Shown in pieces: positions 10,902 to 21,556 of a DNA stretch of 28,285 nt; positions within the stretch are counted from its first letter, which is position 1; every line of letters begins with the position of its first letter. The notes under the pieces are model-generated. The model was not told the origin of the DNA. It did no database searches and saw only the letters and a program-made list of their open reading frames with translations. The DNA comes from Basidiobolus ranarum. Lineage: Eukaryota > Basidiobolomycota > Basidiobolomycetes > Basidiobolales. A program made the translations under genes and the position numbers. Where the stretch lies: the NCBI GenBank assembly GCA_040143965.1, contig JASJQH010006992.1, positions 1 to 28,285 on the forward strand. The letters run 5' to 3'.

Positions 10902-11624
10902 GGTGAGAATTCGCTATTCAAATACTATACTCTAAATGCAAACGCGTGCTGTTAGTAGAGTAGAAACGTGATATTTCAGGTCACAGGACTTACGATAAAG
11001 GGAATATTTAAAGTGAAGGTAGGTCAGTTTTTTTACTTTCACGATGCAAGGAAAATTCATTCACTTATTAAGGAGCCATATATTTCATTTAGGCCCATTT
11101 TGTGACTACGCCATTTTTATTCATCAGATTGATTTATTACTCACTACGAAATACCCAAATCGTAAGCACCCTATTTCTCTATCTTCAGTAAATGTACACA
11201 TTGAATCCTGTCCAATAGCTAGAAGCTGAGAAGCAATGGCTCTTAATCCGAGTTGCATTCAGATGAGATAATAGTATGGTATGAGGATTACCCAGTACTG
11301 TTGGTAATTGATTTAGAATTCTCGCAAGCCAGTTCAGTAATTTTGTGTGCCTTCAGCGTCGAAGTTGAAACGTAGATTGGGTGGTTGTAACAGTATCTAA
11401 AACCGGCAGCTTCACTCTAAGATTAAACTGATTCAGTTAGTGATGAGACAGTGTCAAGCAACGAGAAACCCATTGCTGAATCAATTTCAATGCACCTAAG
11501 CGCCTCTATTTATTAATAGATATCCTGGGCATGTAGAGTAGGCAACCTTCAGTAAGTAATCCTCTATCTTTTTGGCTGCCCTCTTTACCCGCCAACTCGA
11601 TTATTCAAAGCAACCATCTGAGGA
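10902..11624. other. Divergent intergenic region of CBF1 and the Kre9-like gene
   Basis: About 720 bases separate the two start codons and should hold both promoters. I see no clear TATA box or CACGTG E-box. A plus-strand open frame at 11044–11229 shows no coding features. Confidence 0.4.
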
Positions 11625-12244
11625 ATGAGAATTGCACTGTTGTTAGCTAATTGGATCGTGGTTGCTAGCTTGGCCTATGCTTCTGCTCCCATAGAGATCA
11701 TTATTACTCATCCTACTAATGAAACCTTAACGGCAAGCACACTGAATCTGATCACTTGGTGAGTATTCTCCTGTAAATCCACTTCTATCCCTATACTAAC
11801 TGCTACCCAAATTCTAGGAGTATTTCTAACTCGACAGGCAACGAGGAAGAAATTCGAAAATTGGGCGAAGCTGAATTTAACTTGGTTCGGAAGTCAACTG
11901 ATAAGCCTCAAAAGGTTCAAAATATTGGCAAAGTGTCGGATCTCAACTCGAAAGAGTACAGATGGTTTGTCCCACCTAATCTAGATCCAGAAGAGAAGTA
12001 TGCGATCCAAGGGATTTTGCGAGAACAGCCATACATCCAATTGTATTCGCCTTATTTCTCTATCCATCCGCTAGGTATGGCTCCGCAGAGTAATTCCACT
12101 GTAAGCCATACTGCAAGTCATCCTGCAAACCAAACTACAACCAAGATATTATCAGTAAACTTGGCTAGTGGAAAGGGATCTGGGTTATCTGGGTCTGTGG
12201 TCTGCGTTATGATGTTTACCATCTGGTTGATAACATGCCGTTAA
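11625..12244 (+). CDS. Secreted GPI-anchored protein with a Kre9/Knh1-type N-terminal domain
   Basis: Exons 11625–11758 and 11818–12244 encode 186 residues; the 59-nt intron has a TATACTAAC branch point. Residues 1–20 (MRIALLLANWIVVASLAYAS) are a signal peptide. The domain that follows (~22–115) has the pattern of the Kre9/Knh1-like N-terminal family (PF10342): an initial beta strand with P-T-N, then L-I-T-W, a long middle, W-x-V-P-x-x-L-x-x-x-x-x-Y-x-I, and a closing S-P-Y-F-S-I strand. A Ser/Thr/Asn-rich linker follows with several N-glycosylation sequons, then a hydrophobic C-terminus (SGSVVCVMMFTIWLITC) typical of a GPI-attachment signal. Such proteins sit at the fungal plasma membrane or wall; Kre9/Knh1 themselves act in beta-1,6-glucan assembly. 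The precise role here is unknown. Confidence 0.82.
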
Positions 12245-12451
12245 CATTCTGCTGGCAACATACCATTATTTATTAATAAAATCATGGCTATTTTCATGAG
12301 CATCCCATTATTTATCACCAAAATTATCTACATTCTCGGCTATTTATCCATAATATCGGATTATTTATTAATAAAACTCATTCATATATTACACAATGGC
12401 TATTTACAAGATGGGTGACTAGTGTACAGTTGGATAAGTGCATTTAACTAT
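12245..12451. terminator. Shared 3' flank of convergent genes with a duplicated AATAAA block
   Basis: The 17-base block ATTATTTATTAATAAAA occurs twice, at 12265–12281 and 12360–12376, between two convergent stop codons. Both copies contain AATAAA, and the reverse complement also carries poly(A)-like sequence. It plausibly serves as a 3'-end formation region for both transcripts; this is inferred from position and motif. Confidence 0.4.
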
Positions 12452-13508
12452 TTAGTGACAGGAGACTTCTTGCAGCTGATAAGGTGGCGGGGGAATCTCT
12501 AAATCAGGTGAAGCAGGTGAGACAGCGAGAACAGGGGTGTCAGTTGATTCGTACATTGGTGGAGAACTGGAGAGCTCATATTGGGCATGTGATTGCACAA
12601 TAAACGGTACGTCAATGTAGAAATACCAGCGTCTCTGAAAGTCATCCATCAGTCTGACCTTAGCCACTATCAAATGAGATACCACTATTATATCAGAGCT
12701 ACAGTCACAATGAACGTTGTCAGGCATTGGGATGATCACTTGGAATCCTTCTTCAAAGGAGCGAGGTTTGAAAAGCAAAGTCTTCTGGTAGATCTTCTCA
12801 CTGTCAAATGTTGGTTGTTGGTTCAACCCAGTATAACTGGCTACCTCTCTGATACTCAAATTGATCTCAGTGATACAATACTCCTGCCTGTGCGATAGAA
12901 ACCGGAAATTCACTGGGATTAGCTCACCAGCTGTATAACTCCCTTTGTCCAGAGAAGCGCTGTAATACACCGATTTGGCCCATACCCCAAGACTACTGTG
13001 ACTAATGTATCTCTGGTCTGCCAACGGCGAGCATGCTCGTTGGATTCGTAGTGTATGACGTGTCTTTATATTCCAAAATAAAGGTCTCTCTACTACGGCG
13101 GTTAGTTTGTAGGATATGCGACAATGTGGCACATCTACCGAGTCGGGGAGATTTCCTCTTAGAGCGAATTCAAATGGGAATTGATGAGTTTTGGCCTCAA
13201 GAATATGGTTCTCTACGTTAGGCTTTAACAGAATCCAAGACCGGCTCACTATAGTTACTTTATCCCAGATTTCTATGGAGCCAAGTTAGCATGACATAAC
13301 AATGGACAGGGAATTCTACACACTTACCTTTGATTCGATGAAACTCCACTTTCCCCTCTAGCTGCAGAGATATGCATTTAACGCTCATAGGTTTAGCTAG
13401 GGTGAAAGTAACGAATCCTCCAAGTACCCTCCCTATAGAGTCATCGGGAGAGCCGTGAAGGATTACTGGGTCTTCAAGCAAGTCGATATGTAAAGTGTTT
13501 TTGTACAT
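12452..13508 (-). CDS. Alpha-arrestin (ARRDC-like) with two PPxY motifs
   Basis: Exons 13508–13328 and 13257–12452 encode 328 residues. An N-terminal arrestin fold (GRVLGGFVTFTLAKPMSVK, ISLQLEGKVEF, and LPDSVDVPHCRISYKLTAVVE at ~100–120) is followed by a C-terminal arrestin fold (KGSYTAGELIPVNFRF through IIVVSHLIVAKVRL). The tail carries PPMY at 293–296 and PPPY at 317–320. PPxY motifs bind the WW domains of Rsp5/NEDD4 ubiquitin ligases. Alpha-arrestins recruit that ligase to plasma-membrane transporters and receptors for endocytosis. At 328 residues it is near the compact animal ARRDC size and much shorter than most yeast ART proteins. The specific cargo cannot be read from sequence. Confidence 0.9.
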
Positions 13509-14075
13509 TGCGGGGGTGTATGAGTTAGAAAAATCAGCTGCTAACTAGTTATATAGAGAAGGTTATATCCTAAATGGTAATATGTGTAATATGCAAGTTT
13601 AGCAGTTGGCTCATCTCTTTCCGTAAAGGGACATATGGTATAGGGATAAATGGGATAGACGGTATCACCCATTAAACTTGAATCTCCACAAGCATTGACA
13701 GCAACACCTATAATGCTTCTTAATATACATCTAACTTCATTTAGGAAGAAATCCTGGCTGTATCTTCTGTGATTGGTAGAGGGGCGTGGTAACTATGAGG
13801 TGAACTTTTTAATTTGATCGGATGACTTTTACCGCTGTTATTGGACCTATTGTTTGCCTTTTGTCGCTGTGTTGATTCATCTTGTATTGTATTGTGTTTC
13901 TCTTTTGTATCACCTGATGTACATTTGGTTTATCGATTGAAAGATAGTTAACATTCATGACTGGATAACTTTATTCAGCAAATGAAAGATATTCTGTTAT
14001 TCAATAATTGAAGGATGGCTAGCAGAGTGGCTGGAGAGCTTTGTTCAGTAGCTTTATTCAACAATTGAAAGATGG
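13509..14075. other. Spacer upstream of the arrestin gene, with imperfect repeats
   Basis: It holds the promoter of the arrestin gene and the 3' flank of COQ3. From about 13931 to 14096 it carries several diverged copies of a block of the form TTATTCAnnAATTGAAAGATGGTTAG followed by GGCTGG. No gene is supported. Confidence 0.45.
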
Positions 14076-14096
14076 TTAGTGGCTGGGGAGTTTTTT
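13931..14096. repeat. Imperfect short repeats overlapping the COQ3 stop codon
   Basis: Related blocks start near 13931, 13971, 13998 and 14053. The clearest pair are TTATTCAATAATTGAAGGAT and TTATTCAACAATTGAAAGAT, each followed by a GG(C/T)TAG element and a GGCTGG element. The last copy contains the stop codon and last codons of COQ3, so the end of that reading frame may derive from repeat sequence. The unit does not match an element I know. Confidence 0.5.
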
Positions 14097-15268
14097 GGCT
14101 GCTAATAGATAGTTGACTTCAGTGCTGAAAGGAATCTCTTTGTTTATCAATTGCCAACTATTCTTCAATGGGTTAAACCAGATACCGGTAATATCCTCAA
14201 CAACACATCCTGATTCATTGACTGCTTGTTGTAGTTCACTTGGTCGAATGTATTTTTGGATATCATGTGTACCGGGTGGTACGAACCTCAGCACTTGTTC
14301 AGCAGCAAAGATGGTCAACGCATAAGCCAATGGAGTACGATTCATGGTTGACAAAATTAGCACACCGTTGGGCTAGAAAGATATATAAAGTTCAACAGGA
14401 AACAAGAAACAATCTCGCAACAGTTTCTGAGTAGGATACCTTCAATAAATCAACACAGCTCTGGAGGAATTGTTTGGGGTCGTTTACATGCTCGATTACC
14501 TCTAAAGAACATACCACGTCAAATCGGTCCCCGTCTTCTACCATTTGCTCTGTTTTACAATACGCTGGTTAGCATGTGAAGTGAAATTGTACTTCATTCG
14601 ATGAATTAGCGTGATACATACCAACAGTATACTCTCGATATTCAATACTTCCGGGTCCACTGCGTAGAGCAGGATCTTTGTTAGCATGAAGATTGGCAAT
14701 TTTGATGTTAGGTTTGGCAGCATCTAGGCCGACAACATCTCCACCAAGTCTTACTAACGACTAAATGTATCGTTAACAACCATAAGAAATACAAAGGGTT
14801 ATATCCGATTTCTTCTATGCTCTAAGGAGTTGTATATATTACCTCAGTCAGCAGACCACCTCCACAACCTGCATCAAGCATACGAAGTCCCCGGAAAGGG
14901 TATGCGACATCTCTATTTTCGCTAGGAAGTGCTCGTTCTATAAAATTACGAATGTACTCAACACGCGGTGGGTTCATGAGATGCAACATTTGGCATTCTC
15001 CTAAGGGGTCCCACCAGGACTCGCTCATTGCACTAAATTTGCGGATCTCCTCGTCGTTGACAGTGTTGCGGTGGATGTTCTCGAAATTTGGCACATTGGC
15101 TTCAGAAGAATCGGGTGTGACTGTAGAGGAATAACGTTTGGTAACTATACTACTGGTAGATATATTAAGTCATGAACCATTATTGTTGAAAGTACAGTAT
15201 ACTAGTTTGTAGGAAATTCGGCTACTTTACCTAGTTCGACATAGTGTGCTCAAGGTCGTAGGTAACAT
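14076..15268 (-). CDS. COQ3: Mitochondrial ubiquinone-biosynthesis O-methyltransferase Coq3
   Basis: Exons 15268–15231, 15152–14843, 14760–14622, 14549–14440 and 14372–14076 encode 297 residues. The enzyme makes both O-methylations of the ubiquinone ring with S-adenosylmethionine, on the matrix face of the inner membrane in the CoQ synthome. The N-terminus is a mitochondrial presequence (MLPTTLSTLCRTSSIVTKRY). Family signatures are the EIRKFSAMSESWWDPLGE block, the SAM-binding LDAGCGGGLLTE (~103–116), VVGLDAAKPNIKIA, and DVVCSLEVIEHVNDP. The C-terminal STMNRTP..HDIQKYIRPSEL region is also typical. Length fits fungal Coq3. The first exon is short; its acceptor (CCAG at 15153–15156) was chosen because it keeps phase while the nearer TATAG does not. 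Confidence 0.94.
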
Positions 15269-15787
15269 AAACCGAGCCGGGGAACAAAGTAATCTAATAC
15301 TGGCTAATCTGTTCATTAAGTATTTTTTTAAAAAACCCTATTATGGGTTAGAAAGAATACAAAAGTTAAAGTTAAGAAATAGAAGCACTTGGCGAGTTAC
15401 GTTGCAGTAAATGGATAGAGTGCAAATTCGCAGTCTAATGATAATTCAGTGTGGATTTGTTAGAACATGAATAGCAAATTTTTGCTAATCAAGTCTGGAA
15501 TCTTTATTCGAGCAGTCTAGGATTTTTTGTTCAAATTAACTATATTGTTTAAAGAAAAATTAGAGTATTTAGCAATATATATATACATAAACATAATTAG
15601 CTAATAGAGTTAAATTTTTAACCCGAATTTTTCATCCTCAACACCAAAATGACTTATTCCAGAGAATTTGGGAATTTCACAAGTTTCGCTTTTTGCCTTA
15701 CTCTTCGTGTACTTTCTTTAGTACGCACCTACTTGCAATATAATAGAACTACTTATCAGATATATTTTTTTAAACTAATACAAAAAA
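15269..15787. other. Divergent promoter region of COQ3 and RPB4
   Basis: It is 519 bases of AT-rich sequence between two divergent start codons. It contains T-runs, A-runs and a TATATATATA stretch near 15576–15587. No reading frame of interest and no clear factor site was recognised. Confidence 0.45.
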
Positions 15788-16559
15788 ATGAGCGCGTCAG
15801 CAAAGAAGTTACGTAGGGGTCAACTAGAGGAAGAGGATGCTTCACAATTGAAACTTGGTGAAGGTGTGTTGATCTTTATTTTTCGCTTAAGTATTTGCAG
15901 ATTAGACCTTTGATCTTGATCGTGATATACTTGTAGTTGTCTTGTTACCTGATCAACTTGCTAATCTCATTTAATCCTCTTAACTTATAGAATTTCAAAG
16001 CGCACAATGTCTCTTTATCTCTGAAGTGAAAATTTTATTGGAAGCTCAAAGAGATGCCAAGGTCGATGAAGTTGGAGAAAAATCTCTAACTAGGTTGGTT
16101 GAAAGAACTTTCATAGGATCTACCCGTTTATCACGCTATATCAATAACCATTTATGTTCGCTACTCTAGTGTCTTTCAAAAGACTATGAATTATGTGCAG
16201 CAATTCAGCAGATTCACTAATCGTGATACAGTACGTGAAGTTCGTCAGTAAGTGATACACTCATTCTCCTTGTTAAACGTGTTTGGGTGCCTACCTTTCA
16301 TTTATTTGTATCCTTACTTTGCTAGACTACTCTCTAAACAGCAACTCGAACAATTCGAAATGGCCCAGATAGCTAATTTGGTGTGTGAGGATGCAGATGA
16401 AGCTAAAGCCCTGGTTCCAAGGTAAAAGCAAGTCTATTATTAATTTATGTTGAAGAATCTAAAGCTAATTTATATCTTAGTCTGACCGCACGTAAAGATG
16501 ATGACGGTCTTCAAGCACTCTTAAATGAGATGTTAACACTGAAAAAGTTCCAAAGTTAA
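15788..16559 (+). CDS. RPB4: RNA polymerase II subunit Rpb4
   Basis: Exons 15788–15863, 15991–16093, 16170–16247, 16326–16421 and 16481–16559 encode 143 residues. Rpb4 pairs with Rpb7 in the stalk of RNA polymerase II and works in initiation, mRNA export and decay. The family pattern is continuous across exons: EEDASQLKLGEEFQ, LFISEVKILLE, VFQKTMNYVQQFSRFTN, TVREVRQLLSKQQLEQFE, ADEAKALVPSL and LQALLNEMLTLKKFQS. The size matches human POLR2D (142) and S. pombe Rpb4 (135) and lacks the insertion of S. cerevisiae Rpb4. Four introns in 430 coding bases illustrate the intron density of this genome. Confidence 0.94.
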
Positions 16560-16926
16560 ACAAATGTTCGATGAAATCACTAGCACGCTACCAAAGGAAC
16601 AGGCAGAAATGGAACATTTTCAAGCAAATGTTATTATTATCAACTATTTACATGAAAATCAAGAAAATATCTTCCCACTTAACAGCAGTTTACTTTTGCG
16701 CACATTTACATTGTATAGTCTTTATAGTTGACCGGGTTTTCTCTGTTTCCTCTACCCCGGAATGATGTATTGTCTTTTGTAACAGAGTAAACATATAACG
16801 CTTCAATATCATTTCTTGCATCTGATGAATGAGTATTTCATACCGATGCCCATCTCTCGCCAATACATACTGATTATCGTTAGTTAGTTAGATATTTGTT
16901 TAATTCAGGGTGATAGTAGTAAGGGT
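16560..16926. other. Spacer between convergent gene ends
   Basis: These 367 bases hold the 3' flanks of RPB4 and of the minus-strand membrane-protein gene. A plus-strand open frame at 16571–16765 has no coding signature. Nothing else was seen. Confidence 0.45.
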
Positions 16927-17884
16927 TTATGCACTGAAGGGGTTAAAGATATGAATGGTTCTATTGATATCCAATAAGTCAATTGCTTTCTTTCCATCTT
17001 GTCTACGCAACTGAAGAGTGTAAGCGGTAGCCAGAGCAGCAATCATTCCTTTGACTAGATCCTTCCAACTTTCTCCACGATCCAACAGGCAATTGATGAA
17101 GGGTAGGAGCGCTGCTTTGATGGGAATGAATGCCATAACCTTGAAAACACGTTCAGGTGCAATCATACCCATGAGAAAACTATGAGCATACGCCAATTTG
17201 GTAGCCATTGGAGTGAACCCTTGGCCATAGGTGCCACGTTTGGTATATTTATATTCGAAAAATTCGATACCAATTAAAGTCAGAGCTGAGATAAGATTGG
17301 CATGAAGCAATTTGTTTGTTAATAAAGCACGCTTAACACGGAGGATTAAAGATTTGGGTGAGTTAGGGTGAGTGATTTCTTCAAGGGAGCTGGGAACACT
17401 GGGTAGGTTAACAGTTTTCCTCATCTCCAGGTCTAGCGCACTTTCAAAGGTTACCAGTTGGTAACCGGCTATCAAGGAGGAGAGAGGGGTTTGTCCTAAA
17501 AGTAGAAACCCACTTAAGCTTCTCCACCATTCCCCTGCTGGCTTCCCGATCAAATAGGGATGAAAAGCTAAAAGTCGAAATATTGCTGGTTCTCTTTGAG
17601 CATACAGTGAAAGTCCCACTGCAGTGGACGCATGGAGAAGTGGGAAAGTGGTGAATTCATCTCGCTTTATACCGCCACCTACAAGGCGAAGTACTGGGAA
17701 TTCCTCTTCCTTGGACGGAAGTACAGCAGCTAAACCTAAACTTGCGCTTTTTTGGCACAGTAAATGACGTGACTGAATACGCTCAAGTGCTAATGGAAAA
17801 GAGGTGGAGGTTTAGGACCAACATGGTCTTTAATGGAAATGAGGTAGAAAGTTTATCTAGAGAAATACCTTGGTTTTGGTGCAT
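16927..17884 (-). CDS. Multi-pass membrane protein, possibly rhomboid/Derlin-like, without protease residues
   Basis: Exons 17884–17869 and 17789–16927 encode 292 residues; a 79-nt intron follows a five-codon first exon. The translation has several hydrophobic stretches, among them FPLLHASTAVGLSLYA, SLSGFLLLGQTPLSSLIAGY, LLHANLISALTLIGIEFFEY, AYAHSFLMGMIAP and KVMAFIPIKAALLPFINCLL. The segment GEWWRSLSGFLLL, followed by a Tyr and then a membrane stretch ending in LDLE, resembles the W-R-x-x-T/S-G...lE pattern of rhomboid-fold proteins. I see no GxSxG or catalytic His. It could be an inactive rhomboid-like protein or belong to another family. The gene model is good; the family assignment is tentative. 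It shares a 294-base promoter region with GPI16. Confidence 0.75.
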
Positions 17885-18178
17885 ACTTTTAGAGACTTTG
17901 AGAGAGGTCAAATATAATTAATGCTTAAGAAGTGAGTGTGACGTGTGTATAGGTTTTCATTTGGATGAAAAAAGCTGAATCATCCATTTACATCGTATAA
18001 TTCGATCGTTCCACATATTTATTGTGGCTTCAAGTAATCATAGTTATTCGTAAGTGATTAAGTAATCAAATCTATCTTACTGATTTTTGTCTAAAAGTTG
18101 ATCGTTATTGCCACACAAATTGTATCTAGGATTTGGTCAAGACCATTCAGACACGAAGGCTTCCTAACTTGAGCAGCA
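17885..18178. promoter_or_regulatory. Short bidirectional promoter region
   Basis: Only 294 bases separate the divergent start codons of the membrane-protein gene and GPI16, so both promoters must lie here or inside the genes. The region is AT-rich. No CACGTG or clear TATA box was seen. Confidence 0.5.
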
Positions 18179-20642
18179 ATGAAGAAGGCCAAGCACTTCG
18201 CATCTAGGTTTATCTTAACGGTAGCGATCCTTTCCCAATTAGCTTCCACAAGTTCATCCAACTCCTGGGAGACTTTCACGGAAAAACTTCTTCTCAAACC
18301 CCTGCAAGATGGAAAACTTCTATCAAACTTCCAATTTACTACAAGACTAGGACTTGATTCATTTGAAAAAACTCCAAGTACGTTAACCAAAACTCACTGT
18401 CGAGCTCATTTGATATCACCGTCATATTTCTTAACCCTGTTATAACCCAACAGTACGTCACTATAATTTATTTCCTCGTTCAATTGGCCAAATTATACAG
18501 CGATTCGACGTTAGTGAGGTTCATATCACCTTCACTCAAGGTGAATGGGACACAGAAAATTGGGGATACCCAGTTGCCTCTTCCTCTGGGACTGGGGTGG
18601 AGCTTTGGGGCTGGTTTCATAATTCTAGCAAGTAATTTGAGCTTTACTTTGAGGTTTCTACCTACCCAATTGATTTCGTCCTATGGATCTTTTGGCCAGG
18701 GTGAGATGTATGGACATTGTTTTGACTTTTTTGCTGTTACTTTTAGTGTGGAAGAAAACTGGAAGGGCTTGACCAATGCTTTGGCCGGACTCTATTGTGC
18801 CTCTTTAAACTTTATTGATGATACCATTACAGTAGAGCCTAAATTATCATTCCGTCCAGAGGGACAAGGTGGTGCTGGTAAAAGCGATTCATTATCAATA
18901 AGAAAGGCAATCAAATAACATTGTTTGTTAGAAAATGGTGATTTAAAACTACGTTACGGAATTTTACCACACGAAAACGTCTGTACTGAGAATTTGACTC
19001 CGTGGATTAAACTTCTTCCTTGTCAGATGAAGGTGGGATGGCATTATTATCATTTCACAATCACAGTCATCTCATCGATTATTCTTTAGTCTGGACTCTC
19101 TTCTCTGCTCAATGCTTACAAGATATATGATGCGGACTTTCATTCTATGAGTATGCAAGTGAAACCAGTGTGTGAGGTATGGACCTAGAGCAACGACGCG
19201 TTCTGTTTAGTTATCTAAAGAGATTTTTTAGAACGAACTCTGTGAAAAGGGGTATCTGGAACTTGTCCAGACTATTACTGTAATCTCCAATCCCGTTAGA
19301 ACCACAGGAAAACGAGGTAAGAATATCGCACTATTTGAAGAGGCTGTGCAATGATATGTGTATTAAGATTTTTGTTTGAATAGACTGGTCTTTGGAGGGA
19401 TTGTTTGGCCGGTCAGTCGTATCGTCCTGTGCCGTTGCTTCGGAAAGCGAGATTAGAGTAATTTTGCCGGAGAACGAACCTTTCGATATACAACCCAATC
19501 CAACTCAAAAAACACGAGAGGAAATCACCAACCGTCTTGGAAGAGATTTGGCCATTTACGACTTGAAACAGGGTAAACTCACTAACAGTGAATCAAGTAA
19601 GGCATGCATAGGAGACTAATGGTATTTTGTTCAGATTTCGGAAACTCATTGGACGTATCCATGACATGGAATGAGCCACACTTTCAATATGGTAAATCTG
19701 ATGTTCAAAGGTTTCTACGAATTTCCAATTAATAATTCTTCTCAGCCCTTGATCCTCCAAAGCCACGCTTGTATGCACACAGATACTTCACTGGTAAGGC
19801 CAAGAGCTTCTTGTAAAAATTACCTTTGCTTTACTTAACCCTCTTCTGCAGGTTATGGCCAGGAAAAAGGTGGAATTGCTGTCACAATAACAAATAACGA
19901 AATTGAACCAATCACTGTTACCTATTTCGATAGTCTGCCATGGTATCTGAAACTTTACCTTCACACACTAAAGGTCGTTGTCAACGGGAAAGATATGAGA
20001 GATGACCCAGCAATCATCAGACAAATGTATTATCAGCCAGCGATCGACAGGTCACGACCATCCGCCCTGGAGATGAACATAACTCTGTTACCCTTGTCGG
20101 TTACCACATTGTCCCTCGACTTCGATAGAGTATTCCTCAAATACACTGAACACCCACCTGATGCCAATAGAGGATTCAACATAGGGTATGATATCACCGA
20201 ACTCTCTCGCTTTAGATTCATGAATTTTGATACTCCTCTAACCAGATGATTCAAACTTAGCCCTGCAATCATATCAGCTGAGATTGAGTATGGACGAGAT
20301 TTTCTAGCACCTGAGGGCACAGAGTATTTAGCCTCCAAAGTCAATTGGTATTTATGTTCATATCACCTCATGATGCTTACTATAATGCTTACGTACATGC
20401 ATCTCCCAAGGGCCAAGCAAAAGTTCCAAATAAGATTGTACACCGAAACATTGCTTGTCAGCTTACCCACACCCGATTTCAGTATGCCATACAATGTCAT
20501 CACATTAACGTGTACAGTTATTGCCTTGTTCTTTGGCTCGATGTTTAATTTAGTAGCTAGGCAATTCCATGTTTTAAATGTGGCTGAACCCAAAGAAAAG
20601 GGAAAGGAGAAGGAAAAAGCTAAAGATGAGAAGTTAGAGTAA
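18179..20642 (+). CDS. GPI16: GPI transamidase subunit Gpi16 / PIG-T
   Basis: Twelve exons: 18179–18377, 18454–18631, 18747–18868, 18932–19032, 19090–19176, 19232–19316, 19384–19596, 19635–19691, 19746–19793, 19852–20185, 20261–20339, 20424–20642. They encode 573 residues. Gpi16/PIG-T stabilises the Gpi8 protease in the ER complex that swaps C-terminal signals for GPI anchors. The N-terminus is a signal sequence. Family blocks are [73 protein letters not shown] (whose Cys is likely the one that bonds to Gpi8) and [12 protein letters not shown]. Later come [26 protein letters not shown] and [19 protein letters not shown], then a membrane span and a lysine-rich tail. The last intron (84 nt, no in-frame stop) is inferred from family comparison; reading through would give 601 residues. 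Confidence 0.94.
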
Positions 20643-21271
20643 ATGGTCGTTTTGCGCATGTAGCTTCCACGGTTGTTTCTTCAGTCCATACGTGTTGTCC
20701 TTATTGCCCACATTTTTCTATATATTACATATAAATCTACTTTTACAGGTTGAACTATCTAGTATATCTTTAATATATGGCCAACTTGAAATTGTAGTGA
20801 TTTTGATTTATGTTGCGAACGATCTGTATTCTATTCACAACCATTCTATTTTTAGTACAGGTGGAGATCTCTAACAAAGAGACGTTTAGGTGATTAATTT
20901 GACACCTGCATTCATTAAACCCTAGCAATACATCTACACAGCATATCTATACCGCATATAATGTAGAGTATACCTGAGTGCACACATGATTCATTTCATC
21001 TCCCAAACCCGCTTGCATCCTCTCCTGGATATATTGCTGGATATATTGCTGGATACATTGCACAAATGTTACGTTTATAACTTTAAAATCTCTAATGCAT
21101 AAATGAGAATCTCGGAGAGTGATTTTTCATATCCAACCCCCCTCGCCATTTTTACACTTACAAATAGGGGGTGGGGGCCTGCAGATGGTAGCTAGAGTTA
21201 AATACGCTCTTCATCCCACTTCCTGCTTCCCATCTTTCCTTTTCTCTCTTCTAGTCATCCTTTAGATAAAT
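20643..21271. other. Spacer with a 12-base tandem repeat and a G-rich tract
   Basis: This follows GPI16 and leads into the promoter of the acidic secreted protein. It contains the three-copy 12-base repeat at 21025–21060 and a GGGGGTGGGGG tract near 21167. No gene is supported. Confidence 0.45.
21025..21060. repeat. Tandem repeat, 12-base unit, three copies
   Basis: CTGGATATATTG occurs twice in a row and a third time as CTGGATACATTG. It is a small minisatellite with one substitution. Confidence 0.85.
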
Positions 21272-21556
21272 ATGTCCATTAGGTCAGCTGGGTATCTTGT
21301 CATGTTCCTAATCTACTTCAGTCTTACTGTTGTTCTGTCGCACCCAATCAGCGTATATGACTACACCTACGAACCTACGGAGATCAGTCAATCTGACAAA
21401 CTGAAGTTTCAAACCATGGAAGAGACAGCTATGAATAGCTGGAAACCCCGTGAAGTATTTGAATTTGACGAGAAGTTAGATGCTGAGGATTTCGATGATA
21501 GTGACTTCTATGATGATGAAGGCGATTATTCCGACGAAGAATTGGAGTATTATTAG
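21272..21556 (+). CDS. Small secreted acidic protein, 94 residues
   Basis: This is an intronless frame. Residues 1 to about 23 (MSIRSAGYLVMFLIYFSLTV) form a signal peptide, probably cleaved after VLSHP or nearby. The mature part starts with a Tyr/Pro segment (YDYTYEPTEIS) and ends in a highly acidic tail (DAEDFDDSDFYDDEGDYSDE) closing on two tyrosines. There are no cysteines. Secretion is well supported by the N-terminus; function is unknown. Asp/Glu-rich secreted tails can bind calcium or basic surfaces, but nothing here proves that. It faces another acidic secreted protein at 22062–22505 that has the same architecture. Confidence 0.72.
   Translation: MSIRSAGYLVMFLIYFSLTVVLSHPISVYDYTYEPTEISQSDKLKFQTMEETAMNSWKPREVFEFDEKLDAEDFDDSDFYDDEGDYSDEELEYY

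Noticed and set aside
11044-11229. Plus-strand frame in the CBF1/Kre9-like promoter region
   Set aside because: No signature, and it lies in the divergent promoter region of two real genes.
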